From the NCBI RefSeq assembly GCF_019320115.1, contig NC_089584.1, forward strand, positions 58,338,852 to 58,402,851: a DNA stretch of 64,000 nucleotides, read 5' to 3'. Of the stretch, positions 21,590-32,852 are shown piece after piece. The notes under the pieces were generated by a model. The model was not told the DNA's origin. It searched no databases and saw only the letters and a list, made by a program, of their open reading frames with translations. How positions within the stretch are numbered: the stretch's first letter is position 1; each line of letters begins with the position of its first letter. Source of the DNA: Miscanthus floridulus. Taxonomy: Eukaryota; Streptophyta; Magnoliopsida; Poales; Poaceae. The position numbers and the translations under genes were made by a program.

Positions 21590-22990
21590 ACTAAAGCAAC
21601 TTCAATGAACCTTTTGAAAGCTTAGAAATGTTTACCTTTCCGAAAATGCCTTGAGAATGTTTTGACCCTACGTTTAAACATATATTTTGTACAAAGAAAT
21701 AAACATTTCAAGAATATTAGAGTTAGAATTTGAGCTCACACTCAAATTCAAACTATGACTTTTCTATATATTATAAAAGTATTTTATAAAACTTTATTTA
21801 CAAAAGTGCATGCTTTAAAAAGCTTCTTGAAAACATGACCCATTTTTTTGGAATATTTTGATTTAAACATAGAGCTACTTGTGCTTAGTCTTATTTGGGA
21901 ATTTTTTGGTATTAAAATACATCCTCTACCTTTTCTCAAACACTAAACTCATTTACTTTTAGGAGATCAGATGATTTGTCTAAAAAGATTTGCTAAAACT
22001 CTCTTTTCAAAATTAAGTGATCATTTCTCTCTAAAGACAAAATAATGAAAGCATTGTTTTGATTCGAGCTCACCCTCAAATCTGAGGTATAACTATTATG
22101 ATTCCTACCATTTTACACCTCTCCTTCTTCTAGATTGTTTTTTTTCTAATTAAATTGGTGCATCTCATATAGTACTAGATGCATGCGTCATGTGGATCTC
22201 TTTTGTCTTTCTTTGATTTTTGTGTGGCTCATCATTTGACTTGAAAAATTATTCATACATATCCAATTGATAATTACGTAAATTATGGTGAAGGCAACAT
22301 AAACACAGGTACATAATAGTGTTAGCCCTAGAAAAAAGTTGTCCTCACACGTGCCTAAAGGGATCAAAAGCACGGTTTGCGTTGACATACTCCATGGTCC
22401 CACAATTTTGCCCCTCTCATTAAGTCATCACATGCTCCTCGATCTTGTACCTAGTTTCTGCTTGGGGAGTATCGCAAGGGTGTGGAATCTTTTGCTTGTG
22501 GGGAAGAAAGAATGTGGAACCACTACCAACAAAGATGATGTCAAGCTAAAGTCACTCCTTGGCATTGTGTACTCCTCAATTGCAGCTTCCATCTTCTGTC
22601 AGATGTAGCCATTGCTACTTCTACAAGACCCTTTTGACACCTTACGAGATCATCGTTCCCTATAACATGGAGGCCTGGAGTGGACATGGACTTTGGTGTT
22701 GTCATCATGGTACATTAGGGAAGCCCTTAGCGGTGGATATAATATAGATGTACACTGTCATTGTTCTCAACAACTCTCATACATTATGACATCAGGACCA
22801 ATTGGATTACATGTAAATGAAAATCTTGCCTATAGACATGATAGTAAACATCTTGATATGCAATTAGCATAATTTTTGTTTAATATGTAATCCAAAACTG
22901 TCACATATATATTCTCTTCTCCTTTTCATGTTTACACCTAAATCTATTTGTAGGAGAAAGAGAATTAGTGGAATTGGATTTATTGTATTA
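21590..22990. other. AT-rich intergenic DNA, no gene recognised
   Basis: Continues the host sequence interrupted by element D at ATACT. It is AT-rich with short open frames (for example 22339-22747) that match no family I know and lack coding features. Probably downstream flank of the DUF6598 gene. Confidence 0.5.
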
Positions 22991-23025
22991 CTAGGACTGT
23001 GCCCGTGTGTTGCAACGGAAAAATC
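22991..23025 (-). mobile_element. Candidate Helitron 3' end
   Basis: On the minus strand the sequence ends CCGTTGCAACACACGGGCACAGTCCTAG followed by T. That is a short GC-rich stem (CCCGTgTGttGCAACGG-type) about 10 bases before CTAG, with insertion beside A/T. Grass Helitrons end this way. The body would extend to the right on the plus strand. I could not locate the matching TC 5' end before the CACTA element at 23631. CACGGCATTGCCTT recurs three times at about 23026-23135. Confidence 0.4.
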
Positions 23026-23249
23026 ACGGCATTGCCTTCCCAATTATGGTCTAATTTTTTCCCGTCCTCAATCAGTCAATCACGACATTGCCTTCCATAT
23101 TAATTTTCTTTTTCCCTACTCAAGCACGGCATTGCCTTACATTATGGGTTTCTTTCCTTTAATTGCGCCGGTAGGGAAGCGATTATATGGAAAGTTTTTT
23201 GTGCTGCCGGGTGGACCTATGTTGAGGGGTGTTTGGTTTTGTTGGGTAG

Positions 23250-23413
23250 ACGTTGACAATACATATGTTTTAGTTGTATAGAGATTGCTAAGCCTCGTGA
23301 GCAGATTATATAAGAGTACATTTCTTATGGACAAGAAGCCTCTCTTAGAGATAAGGCAAGCCATGATTACACAATCCTACATATATGGAGATATCCTAAC
23401 ATATACTCTAACA
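23250..23413 (-). mobile_element. Possible fragment of a Ty1/copia LTR
   Basis: Minus strand from 23413 reads TGTTAGAGTATATGTTAGGATATC, a start typical of copia LTRs. About 100 bases later comes ACTCTTATATAATC, a TATA-like box. The preceding minus-strand sequence (GGATAG just outside) could be the end of the internal region. The far end of the LTR and a partner copy were not found, so this is tentative. Confidence 0.3.
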
Positions 23414-23699
23414 CTATCCTAATAATCTTGAACTTAACATTTTCAAAGGGGACCGCTTCTACCTCCACTGCACATGGTACTATGGGCGTCCCCAACAAGG
23501 ATCAAATAGCTAGCATAAATTGTATTTTATTCTTTATGAATGAGAAAGAATTCTAAAACAAACATGCTATCGAGTTCTCAAGCAACAAGTTTGCACGGTG
23601 TCCAAGAAACTCACTTTCTTTGACTCTCTGCACTACTATAGGATTTCTTTTGCGTGGTGGCACCCTTTTTTGATTGGAGCCCGGCACCACTTTTGACCG

Positions 23700-23985
23700 C
23701 CTTCGTTATTGCCAGCTAGGCAAGGCTCCCGAGCAGCCGCCTCATTTAATAGTTAACGGAGGCGGTCGTCTCAATGTGACCGTCTCGGTTAATCACCCAT
23801 TAACCATGGCGGTCAGCTTAAAGCAACCGCCATCGTTAATATATTAATGGGGGCGGTCAACGTTGCCTAACTGCCTCGGTTAATGGCTATTAACCGAGGC
23901 GGTCGCCTTATAGCAACCGCCTCCATTAATCAATTAACCGAGGCAGTCATTGTAAAACAATAGCCTCCGTTAATATTATTGTAGC
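23700..23985. repeat. CACTA 2 subterminal repeats (TTAACCGAGGCGGT family)
   Basis: At least seven copies, in both orientations, of a phrase like TTAACCGAGGCGGTC (for example 23753, 23813, 23860, 23898, 23934), alternating with GCAACCGCCTCCGTTAA. These are the likely transposase-binding sites at the 5' end. Confidence 0.85.
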
Positions 23986-24318
23986 TAAAAATGCACCCAG
24001 CCGCCGCCCCCTTTCTTCCTCGCGGCTCCTCTTCTAATTTTTAGGGTTTTGAGCTACAAAACCCTAAAAATTATGCGAAATCAGGGGGAGAAGTTTTGCT
24101 CTTGTTTTGTTGAAGGAGGACACCGCAAAAGGTAGATACATGCTCTCCAAACCTCATTTGTCGCTCTTCTTCATCATTTGGGGCTCTAGATCTAGATCTA
24201 TATCCACCTTTTCATGGAGGAGAGAAAACTGCTATTTCTTTAGCTCTAGATCTATTCTCTCTTCTTTGCGGCTATTTATTTGTAATAATATATGCTTTGT
24301 GGAATAAGGTTTGTAGGT

Positions 24319-25958
24319 ATGGACAACAGGTCCGAATGAATGTATCAAATGAAGAGAATGGAACCAAAATACCTAGTTTATGTGAGGAAGTTTATTGCGG
24401 CTGCAAAAGCTCACCATGAGAGTCTTGGACGACAACCATATGTCTGTGTTCTCATTGTATGAACATGAGAGCCCACGTAGATAGCGAGGTGCAATCTCAC
24501 TTGATCAAATTTGGTTTCATCAAGGATTACACGGTCTGGACTTTTCACGGCAAAAAAGTAGATGCGACTAGCGGTGCATCTAGAGGGAACTAGTCATCGT
24601 CGACAATGGAAAAAGCAGACTATGTAGGATGACAACCTGCCTCCTCCTCCTCATCATTAGTAGCCAGCGATGACAATGCTCATGATTACATCATGATAGA
24701 GGATTTATTCCAAGACATGGCTACTGACGATGATGGTGGTGGGGATGCTGATGAGGAGGCTATTGTGAGGGACCCAGAGGGTGTGGAGCTTTTGGAGGAA
24801 ATAGTTAACTGCCTCAACGAAGATGACATTTTGTTTGGGAGCTCGAGGTGGCTGGAGAATTTTAGAGACATGAAGCAGGCGGCAATTGACCTGCTCTATA
24901 AGGACTGTCTGAAGCATTGGACGGTGCTGCATTTTAACCTCCAGATGCTGACGCTGAAGGCTCGGCATGGCTGGTCTGATACTAGCTTCAATGAGCTCTT
25001 AAGTGTCCTTGCTGACACATACCCAAAGGATAACAAGGTGCTCACCAATACCTATCGGGCGAAGAAGTTGATCCGGCCAGTGGTGATGAAACTTAGAAAG
25101 TTCGACGCCTGCCCTAACCACTGTATCCTTTATCGGGGTGAGCAGTATGAGAAGCTGGAGAGCTATCCACACTGCGGCACGAGTCGATATAAGAGGAACA
25201 TGGGTTGTCATGTGGATGTGAATGAAGAAGGGGCCTTGGGTGGGACAAAGAAGAAGGGGGCCAAGAAGAAGGGGGCCAAGAAGAAGCAGATCTCATCTCA
25301 ATAGGATGAGGAAGAAGAGGGTTACATGTAGAGGAAAAGTCCTACACTATCAATGTGGTACATGCCTGTCATTGATCATCTATGGGCTATATTTGGGAAC
25401 CCCGAGGATGCCAAGTTGATGTCCTAGCATGCATCCAGTGATCGCACGAAGGACGATGGCAAGCTGCGGCACCCTTCCGATGGCAAGCAGTGGAAGGATT
25501 TCAATGCCATGTTCTCAAAGTCTGGCAAAGAGGCATGAAATGTTAGGTTTGCGCTGAGTACCAACGCGGTGAACCCATTCGGTGACCTTAGCAGCTCGCA
25601 CAGCACTTGGCCGATCATCCTCACTATCTACATCCTACCTCCTTGTGTCAGAAGCGCAGGTACCTTCTGCTGACCATGGTTTTTTCTAGACTAAGACAGC
25701 CTGGCAATGATATAGATGTGTTCCTAGAGCCGCTCATGGAGGACATGAAGATACTATGGGAAAAAGGGGTCAAGATGATGGATGCGTCCCTAAGGAAGAA
25801 GTTCACTCTAAAAGCCATAATCTTTGTGACCATCACCGATTACCCTGGTCTTTTTTCACTATCAGGGTAGATCAAAGGGAAGACCGGCTGCGTAGTTTGC
25901 ATCGATGGTACCTGCTACACTTACCTTAAGGGATCCAACAAGATGGTGTACACGAGTT
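24319..25958 (+). pseudogene. Tnp2 transposase, N-terminal part (CACTA 2)
   Basis: The start at 24319 (MDNRSE, then a TGA where the family has Trp, then MYQMKRMEPKYLVYVRKFI) opens the transposase-associated domain, which also shows VQSHLIKFGFIKDYTVW. A long open stretch 24693-25304 encodes an acidic linker, LYKDCLKHWTVLHFNLQ, GWSDTSFNELLSVLADTYP and CPNHCILYRGEQYEKLESYPHCG of Tnp2, ending in three GAKKK repeats. Fragments follow: HPSDGKQWKDF (25467), VRFALSTNAVNPFGD (about 25541), LRQPGNDIDVFLEPLMEDM (25690) and VVCIDGTCYTYLKGSNKMVYT (about 25892-25956). The chain stops at the LTR of element A. In-frame stops and frame changes show it is inactive. Confidence 0.85.
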
Positions 25959-26429
25959 TGGGGGGGTACAACCCTGGATACCCATGGCAAGCCACATGGG
26001 CTGCGCCCCCATGGGCGGCCTAGCCCACAAGATGAAGCCTTGTGGGGCATGACGCTGCTTGGCATCTCCCATAAGACACTGGGAAGATATCCTAAAGATA
26101 CTACGAGATCTGTTAGGATACATATGATCCCATGATTCCTGTAATCTGTTATTACTTTCTGATTATCTCTCAGATCTAACCGACTTGTAATCCTACCTCC
26201 AGACTATATAAAGCGGGCAGTGACCCCCTCCAAATGTATGCAATATCATACAATAGCCAATACAATCCAATAGACCACAGGAGTAGGGTATTATGTCATA
26301 CTGATGGCCTGAACCTATCTAACTCATGTATCTCTGTTGCCTTCTTGTTCTTGATTACATGCAACTCTGTCGATCAATCTACCTTCGTGGGATACCCCTT
26401 GGAGAACTGCCGACGATATTCTATCGATA
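25959..26429 (+). repeat. 5' LTR of element A
   Basis: Starts TGGGGGGGTACAACCCTGG and ends TCTATCGATA. TATA box CTATATAAAG at 26204-26213, the likely promoter of the sense transcript. The last bases before the end (GGATACCCCTTGGAGAACTGCCGACGATA) are shared with the right LTR and the LTR of element C. Confidence 0.93.
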
Positions 26430-26449
26430 GTTGGTGCGCCAGGTAGGGG
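26430..26449 (+). other. Primer-binding site of element A
   Basis: GTTGGTGCGCCAGGTAGGGG immediately after the LTR. Element B has the related GTGGCGCGCTAGGTAGGGGG at the same place, so both use the same primer class. I do not assign the tRNA. Confidence 0.7.
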
Positions 26450-26450
26450 T

Positions 26451-29400
26451 ATGCATGTTGTTTCTATATTGAACAAGATAGTACATTCCGTAGGCTCTTT
26501 GTCTCTCCCACAGCCTAGCCAGATCCTCATGGTCGGATCAATCTCATGGATCATCAACGCTGACGGAGTCAGAGAGCTCATTGAGCCAGTGCTGATCGAT
26601 TCTACACCGATCACCCTAGCACCTGTGACTGTAGATCCAATCTCAGAACCACCTCTAAGGTCACCTTCATCAACAACTCATTGCCCGCTTCCTCACTACC
26701 AGAGGAGGTAGATCAACAATGATGATCTGATTGCATCCATCAATCAGGTTGGTTAGAAGCTCGCCGATTGCCTCTCCATCGCCAAATTAGCTCTAGACAC
26801 TCCTATTCAGCGCCAACCACCCTCCAATCTAGATCTATCGGTGGCTGCTCAAGAAACCCTAGGGGTTATGACCCTACCCTTTGGGCTCACCAACATCGCT
26901 GCCACCTACCATGATGCCCTAAGGGGCAAATTCACCGACTAGGTTGGAGATGTCCATCCTCTCATCGACTAGATCGTTGACCAGCCTCCGGTGCCCGTCA
27001 ACATGCTGCACATTGACTGACGCCCTAGAGCATCACTCCAAACCATCCTGGAGGAGAATCTAGACTCTGAGTCCAAGGGCTCTACTGAGACTGTTGCCGA
27101 AACCACCACCGAACTACTTCCTCTCCCTCCTTTCTGTGGCAGTGCAATCTTCAATGTCAGCATCAATAGCCCCCCTTGGAACGGCGAAACCGAGGAGGAA
27201 CACACTGCTTGCGAGAATAGAAATGTCAACCATGCGCAGCACTAAGCAAATGAGGTTGCTCTTGCAATGACCGAGGCTCAGCTTGACTCGCAAGGAAGGC
27301 CACTCCAACACAATCTCGACAATGAGTTTGTCCATGTTGATGGCCACAACGTCTATAAGACCCCAAGCGCCAACCTAGCCGAGGCCACTAATGAGCTCGC
27401 CCAGCTCCCGTAGACACCAAAAGTTGCCAAGGTTGTCGCCATGCTTAAAGCGGTGCACTGTCAGGTCAATGAGATCTACCAGGATCAGAGACCTTCATAC
27501 TCCACAACCTTGATTCACTGATCAGCCGCACCAAGATCCGATCGCCGCCCAAGTCGCTTCACCGACCAGCACTGCAACGATAGGCAACCCCTCCACAATG
27601 GAGCTTTGGGCACCCACATTAAACATCACTACCAACATGACCAGGAGGTCGACTAGGATGTCCGAGTGCATCTCAACAATCTCCAAGATGTGCGATGATG
27701 TAGCGATGAACGCTATTTTGGTCACCATGAAGAAGAAGTACGCCGCCGCTAGGAGTATGAGTAAGAGTACGGTAACTTAGACTCAGCTCTCGAGCCGCTC
27801 AATGTTGGCAACACTATAGATGATGGCGCCAATAACCTCAAAGGGCCCCTAGTATTCATGAGGATGCTCCGAACACTTTAGTGGCCCTATGGTTTTAAAA
27901 TCACTAGGGTCGAGCCCTACGAGGGAAGAATGAACCCAACATAGTGGCTATAGGCTTACGCCATTGCTGTCCGCACCACCAAAGGAGACACCAGTGTCAT
28001 GGCGAATTATCTTCCTGTCATGCTCATGCCAACCACCATGAACTGGTTCACAAGCCTTGCCCTGAACTCCATCGGATCCTAGGAAGAGCTGAAAAAAGTC
28101 TTCACCGACAATTATATGGCTACTTGTACTCGGCCGAGCACCAAGCATGATCTCAACCGCATCTACTAGAAGCCGTCTGAGCTCCTCCATAGCTACATCA
28201 GATGCTTTTTCGAGATGAGGAATTCTATTCAAATCATCACAGAAGCTGAGGTCATCACTGCCTTCATCCGAGGACTCCATCACCGTGAGCTTCGCTCCAA
28301 GTTCAACCGCAAACCGCCCACAGGGATTGGCAAGATGATCATGACCCCCAACCAGTATGCCGACGCCAAGGAAGACAAGGTGCACTTCAATGAGGATGTG
28401 GGCACTCATCGCCCAACTCGCCGCAGCAATGATCGCCCCAATGACCGGCACCACAACAACTGCCACTACGACGACCGCAATTACCATCAAGACAGTGGCC
28501 GTGATCGGCCAGAAGGATCCAAGTCTAGTCAAAATTGCCACCGCTGGCCAGACCACATCGTCACCGCCGTTAATGAACCTCGTGCCAAGTGCAACTATGA
28601 CAAGTAATACAAGAAGATCCTCGATGGCACAAGCCCTCTCTGAAAGAATGCCAAGCATAAGATGAAGGACTGCATTGGCTTGGTTAAGGAGTTCCTGGAC
28701 AATAAGCTAGATGACGATGCCAACGACAGAGCCAGAGGTCGCCGACCACCTAGGGGCAATAACAATGCTTTCTAGGATCACAACAAGGTGGTCGCCACCA
28801 TCTTCGGGGGCCTTGCCTCCACCAAGAGTAGAAGAGAACGAAAGCTTGCCGCTCGACGGGTGCTAGCTGTCACTATAGAAGACGACAACACCAACCCTAG
28901 CTACCATCCTTGGTCCAAGGTCACCATCACCATCAACATGGCCGACCAGTGGGCGGACATCCCCTACACATGGCATTTCCCCCTCATCCTCGACGCAACC
29001 ATCCAAAAAGTGATTTTTTCAGAAAAGTGCTCATCCACGGTGGGAGCGCTTTGAATCTCCTCTTCGCTAGAGCCCTAGAGCCCTAAAGAAGTTGGGCCTC
29101 GGGATAGCAGATCTCACACCCTCAGACTCCTCCTTCTGGGGTGTGGTACCTAGTAGGGCATCCAAACCGCTTGGAGAGATCACCCTACCAGTATAGTTCA
29201 ACACGGCAAGCAACTACCATGTTGAGCACATCAACTTCTACATTGCTGACTTCAACACCGCCTATCACGCCATACTTGGTCGGCCAGCTCTAGCCAAGTT
29301 CATGGTTGTACCGTGCTATGCTTATCTGGTGCTGAAGATGCCTTCACCTATAGGAGTCCTAGCCCTATGGGTCAACCTCTCCATCGCCTACGCCAGCGAG

Positions 29401-29703
29401 ATAGAGAGCCTTGCCCTCACCGAAGCCTCTGACCTCTCCATCCAGATGGCCAGTGTGGTCACCGACGCCAAGATGGTGCCCGTCGATGACCTAGAGATCC
29501 CATCGCTGGAGCCTCCTTGCGCCTCCGCCAAGTCCAAGGAAACCAAGGAAGTCGACCTCAGCCTCAATGACCCCTTCAAGACTGTGAAGATTAGGGCTCA
29601 CCTTGACCCCAAATAGGAAAGCGCACTCAAACTGATCAAGCAGAAACTCTGCCGATTCATGCCAGACAAGAAGGAGGCTATTAGGGTAGAAATAAAATGG
29701 CTC
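26451..29703 (+). pseudogene. gag and protease of element A
   Basis: Gag-like protein in fragments: an N-terminal region with PLPHYQRR (about 26690), then a capsid-type domain around 27900-28320 (ANYLPVMLMPTTMNWFTSLAL, LKKVFTDNYMATC, FFEMRNSI, VITAFIRGLHHRELRSKF), a His/Asn/Arg-rich basic region 28390-28530, and a degenerate zinc-knuckle region near 28640 (KHKMKDC). Protease follows with VLIHGGSALNLLFARAL at about 29027; the catalytic Asp of the D-T/S/G-G motif is His (CAC at 29036-29038). The downstream fold is recognisable (FNTAYHAILGRPALAKFM, YAYLVLKMPSPIGVL). Numerous TAG stops occur, one of them (29614) at the protease/RT junction, where element B also has TAG. The reading frame runs into RT (KKEAIRVEIKWL) where B inserted. 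Confidence 0.8.
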
Positions 29704-30174
29704 TGTGGGGGTATTGACCCCTATACCCTTACAGCTAGGCTTGGGCTGGCCCAGATCAGAGGGTCCGGTCCACCAAAGGACGACGTGTGGCTAGGCCAAC
29801 CTGTTCGGAGTCCCGTGCAAGGAGTCAAGATAGATTTGGTAATTAAGCAAGATCCTGGTCGGTTAGAATAGGAATCCTTATCCGACCACCTATGGCAATT
29901 GTAACTGGCTAGGATTAGTTTCCAGATCTATAACCCAGCTCTCCGAACTATATAAGGCGGGTGGGGGACCCCTCTAAAAAACATCTCTCATTGATATACA
30001 GCAATACAATCAGACGTAGGACGTAGGTATTACGCCTTCTTGGTGGCTGGACCTGGATAAAACCTCATGTCTGTCTTGCATCACCATCTTGTTTGTAGCT
30101 TGCGCATCTGTCTGCCGACAATCTACTATCTTGGGCATACCCCTAGGTAGACTGCCGACCATATTTTGTTGATA
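29704..30174 (+). repeat. 5' LTR of element B
   Basis: Starts TGTGGGGGTATTGACCCC and ends TTTTGTTGATA. TATA box CTATATAAGG at 29948-29957. By eye about 7% different from the 3' copy, so B is somewhat younger than A, as nesting requires. The following bases GTGGCGCGCTAGGTAGGGGG (30175-30194) are the primer-binding site. Confidence 0.94.
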
Positions 30175-30222
30175 GTGGCGCGCTAGGTAGGGGGTGTGTG
30201 TACTGCTCTCCAAGCAAACAAG

Positions 30223-32745
30223 ATGGTCATCATCTCCGGCTCCATGGCTACACCGAATGGCCTCACATTCACCATCGGCTAGATCACCTGGACCACCGGC
30301 TCTGACAACTTCATCGCCTTGACCACGGAGGAGGCATGGATTCAGTCTGTGCTGACCACTGCTTCACCTACATCGGCTATGGCTCTAACCACGGTGGATA
30401 TGGCTCCGACCACGATGGATCTGGCTCTGACCACGGTACATCTAGCTCCGACCATGCCTGCATCATCTTCAACCACGCCGACCACTCGTTGTCCGCTTCC
30501 CCGCTACAAAGGGAAGCAGATCAACAACACCAACCTGCTCGACTCCATCGATCGGGTCGGCACCAAACTCGCCGAAACCCTAGCTTTAGTAAGTGCAATT
30601 CAAAGTCAACCTAATGAGTAGGTAAATGCTCCCCACAATAGATCTACCCAACCCGCTCAGGCCGGTCATCCTGCACAACTTGGTATAGATCTCATGGTCA
30701 TATCTACTCCAGAAGGGCGCTCCGCTTGTCACCGGCCAACCTCCGCGGTGAAACTCTAGCTCTCTGAGTGTGAAGCCTCGATGGAGAACTACCAGGCCCA
30801 GCCCTATGGCCTGCGAAATGCTGCCTCCAACTATGCATATAATATACAACGCTGCTCAGATCTGTGTCTTATACATCGACCTCGGCCGAAGCCACGCAAC
30901 TTCGTCAACATGATCCGGATTGAGGATTATCAAGAAGGATCCATCCACATGGTCCAAGAGGGTGACTCCAGCTCCTTGTCTGGCATCACATCTAATGCCT
31001 CCGCCCACACCGAGCTCTAGCATCACGACGATGAAGGCATCGAATACGATTTGGATATCTCAGACCACGCCCCGAGGTTCCCACAATTCCCATCTTTCCC
31101 GCCAAGGCGAGGGGATTTGGTCAATGTTGTCAGCAATGACGAACTGCCAGCAGTTGGTGAAACAGAACAAGAAAGGATTACACATGAGGCACGCAATATT
31201 GACCGGTTTAATCGCTGGCAAATCGAAGCTAAAGCAGAAGAGGAGGCACGACGCATAAGGGTCCATCCACATGACCTCAACAATGCTTTCGATAGGGTGG
31301 GGGACAAACAGGTCTTCAGGACTCCAAGCGCCAACATAGCTGCCGCCATGGCGACAATACAATGGCTACCCAACACCCTAGAAACCTAGGCAGTTTGTGA
31401 TGAAATACAAGCCTATCTGACGGCTGCTATGGCCCAGACCGCAGAGATTGTAAATCAAGCCCGGGCTCCATCCGTCTCAGTCGAGTCAAGCCATAGCCAC
31501 CAGTACTCAAGTCGCACACAGCCACCCAACCAACATGGCTCGCGCAACAACAACCCATCAGACAACTATCAAGGTAGAAACGGTGGCCATGATGGTGGTC
31601 CAGATGACAACCGCCGTCAGGAGGACAACTGCCGCGATGTCCGGGACGATAACCGTCGAGACAACCGCGACAATCGCCGTGATAACCACTGTCGCAGGGC
31701 TAATCTAGATGGCAATCGAGATCACCACGATGGCAATAACGATCTCCGCCATTACCTCGGTGGACGTGATCTACGCGTTCGCATCAACTAGAGAGCCAAC
31801 GATCGTGCATCCCATGAAAGCTATCGCCGCATGGAATATGACACTACCCATGGCCCACCGGGTTTGAAGCAGTTTACTCCACACCTTCGCCAAGTCATAT
31901 GGCCCAAGAACTTCAAGCTCGAGAAACTTCAGAAGTACGACGGCAAGGAGAACCCCGAATTATGGGTCATGCTCTATGAAACTATGTGCAGATCAGCCAT
32001 GGCTGACGAGCATGTCATGTCTAACTACTTTCCAGTCACTGTTGGCCATGTAGGTCACCAATGGCTGGTTAGCTTGCCGATGAACTACTTTGATTCTTGG
32101 CAAGAGCTCAAGTAAGCCTTCATCGACAACTTCATTGCTACTTGCGAGCAACCCGGCAACAAATATGATCTGCAACGGATTCGGGATCAAAAAGATGAGC
32201 CACTATGCGAGTACGTCTGACGTTTCTCGGAGATGCGCATCAAGGTCCCATCATTCTCCGACAACGAGGCAATCAAGGCTTTCATCACTGGCCTCCGCTT
32301 CCATGATGCCCTAAGCGACAAGCTCCTCCGCAAGAGACTTGAATCGGTCACAGCGCTCCTGGCCACTGCTAGAAATATGCGGACACCGACGACGCTAAAA
32401 AGATAATTATCAAAGAAGCAGCAAGGGTTCCATGCTCTGACCACCCCCCACACTGTGACGACTACCACGGTAACCATGGTTGGAATGACATTTTTGACCA
32501 CTGCAACCAGTGCAATGACTCCCGTGACCAACGTAATCAGCGGCATAACCGCCATGACGATTACGGGGGCAAGCGTGCTCGGGAAGACGACGGCGAGGTC
32601 AACACCGTTAAAAAAGGTGGCGGACGTCGTAACTATGACGACGACTACACCAAAGCATTGAAAGGGCCCTGCCAGCTCCATCCTAAGTCAAACCATACCA
32701 TGGAGAATTGCCACGTTCTCAAGTCTATCTACACGCGTCAATAGG
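30223..32745 (+). pseudogene. gag of element B
   Basis: Starts at the ATG at 30223 (MVIISGSMATPNG, then a TAG). A Thr/Ala-rich N-terminus ends in TRCPLPRYKGKQINN. A linker (31051-31389) and an Arg/Asp/Asn-rich region (about 31530-31790, DNRRDNRDNRRDN type) follow. The capsid-like domain lies at 31831-32320: KFKL, NPELWVMLYETMCR, WLVSLPMNYFDSWQELK, FIDNFIAT and FITGLRFHDALSDKLL. After a frame change near 32380 a zinc-knuckle-like C-x2-H-x4-H-x4-C (CQLHPKSNHTMENC) occurs at about 32670-32711. Gag packages the RNA and forms the cytoplasmic particle. In-frame TAG codons (for example after WQELK and EYV) make it non-functional as read. Confidence 0.8.
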
Positions 32746-32852
32746 CTCCGGATACATCCGACAAGCCTAACGACGTAGGGGAGCAGCGCAACAAGGACAA
32801 CGACGATGAAGGCACAGATCCTCATCACAAGTACATCAAGCCAACCGATCGC

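Noticed and set aside
22339..22747. Short open frames of 60-90 residues between element D and CACTA 2
   Set aside because: No recognisable family, no splice or codon features; consistent with chance.
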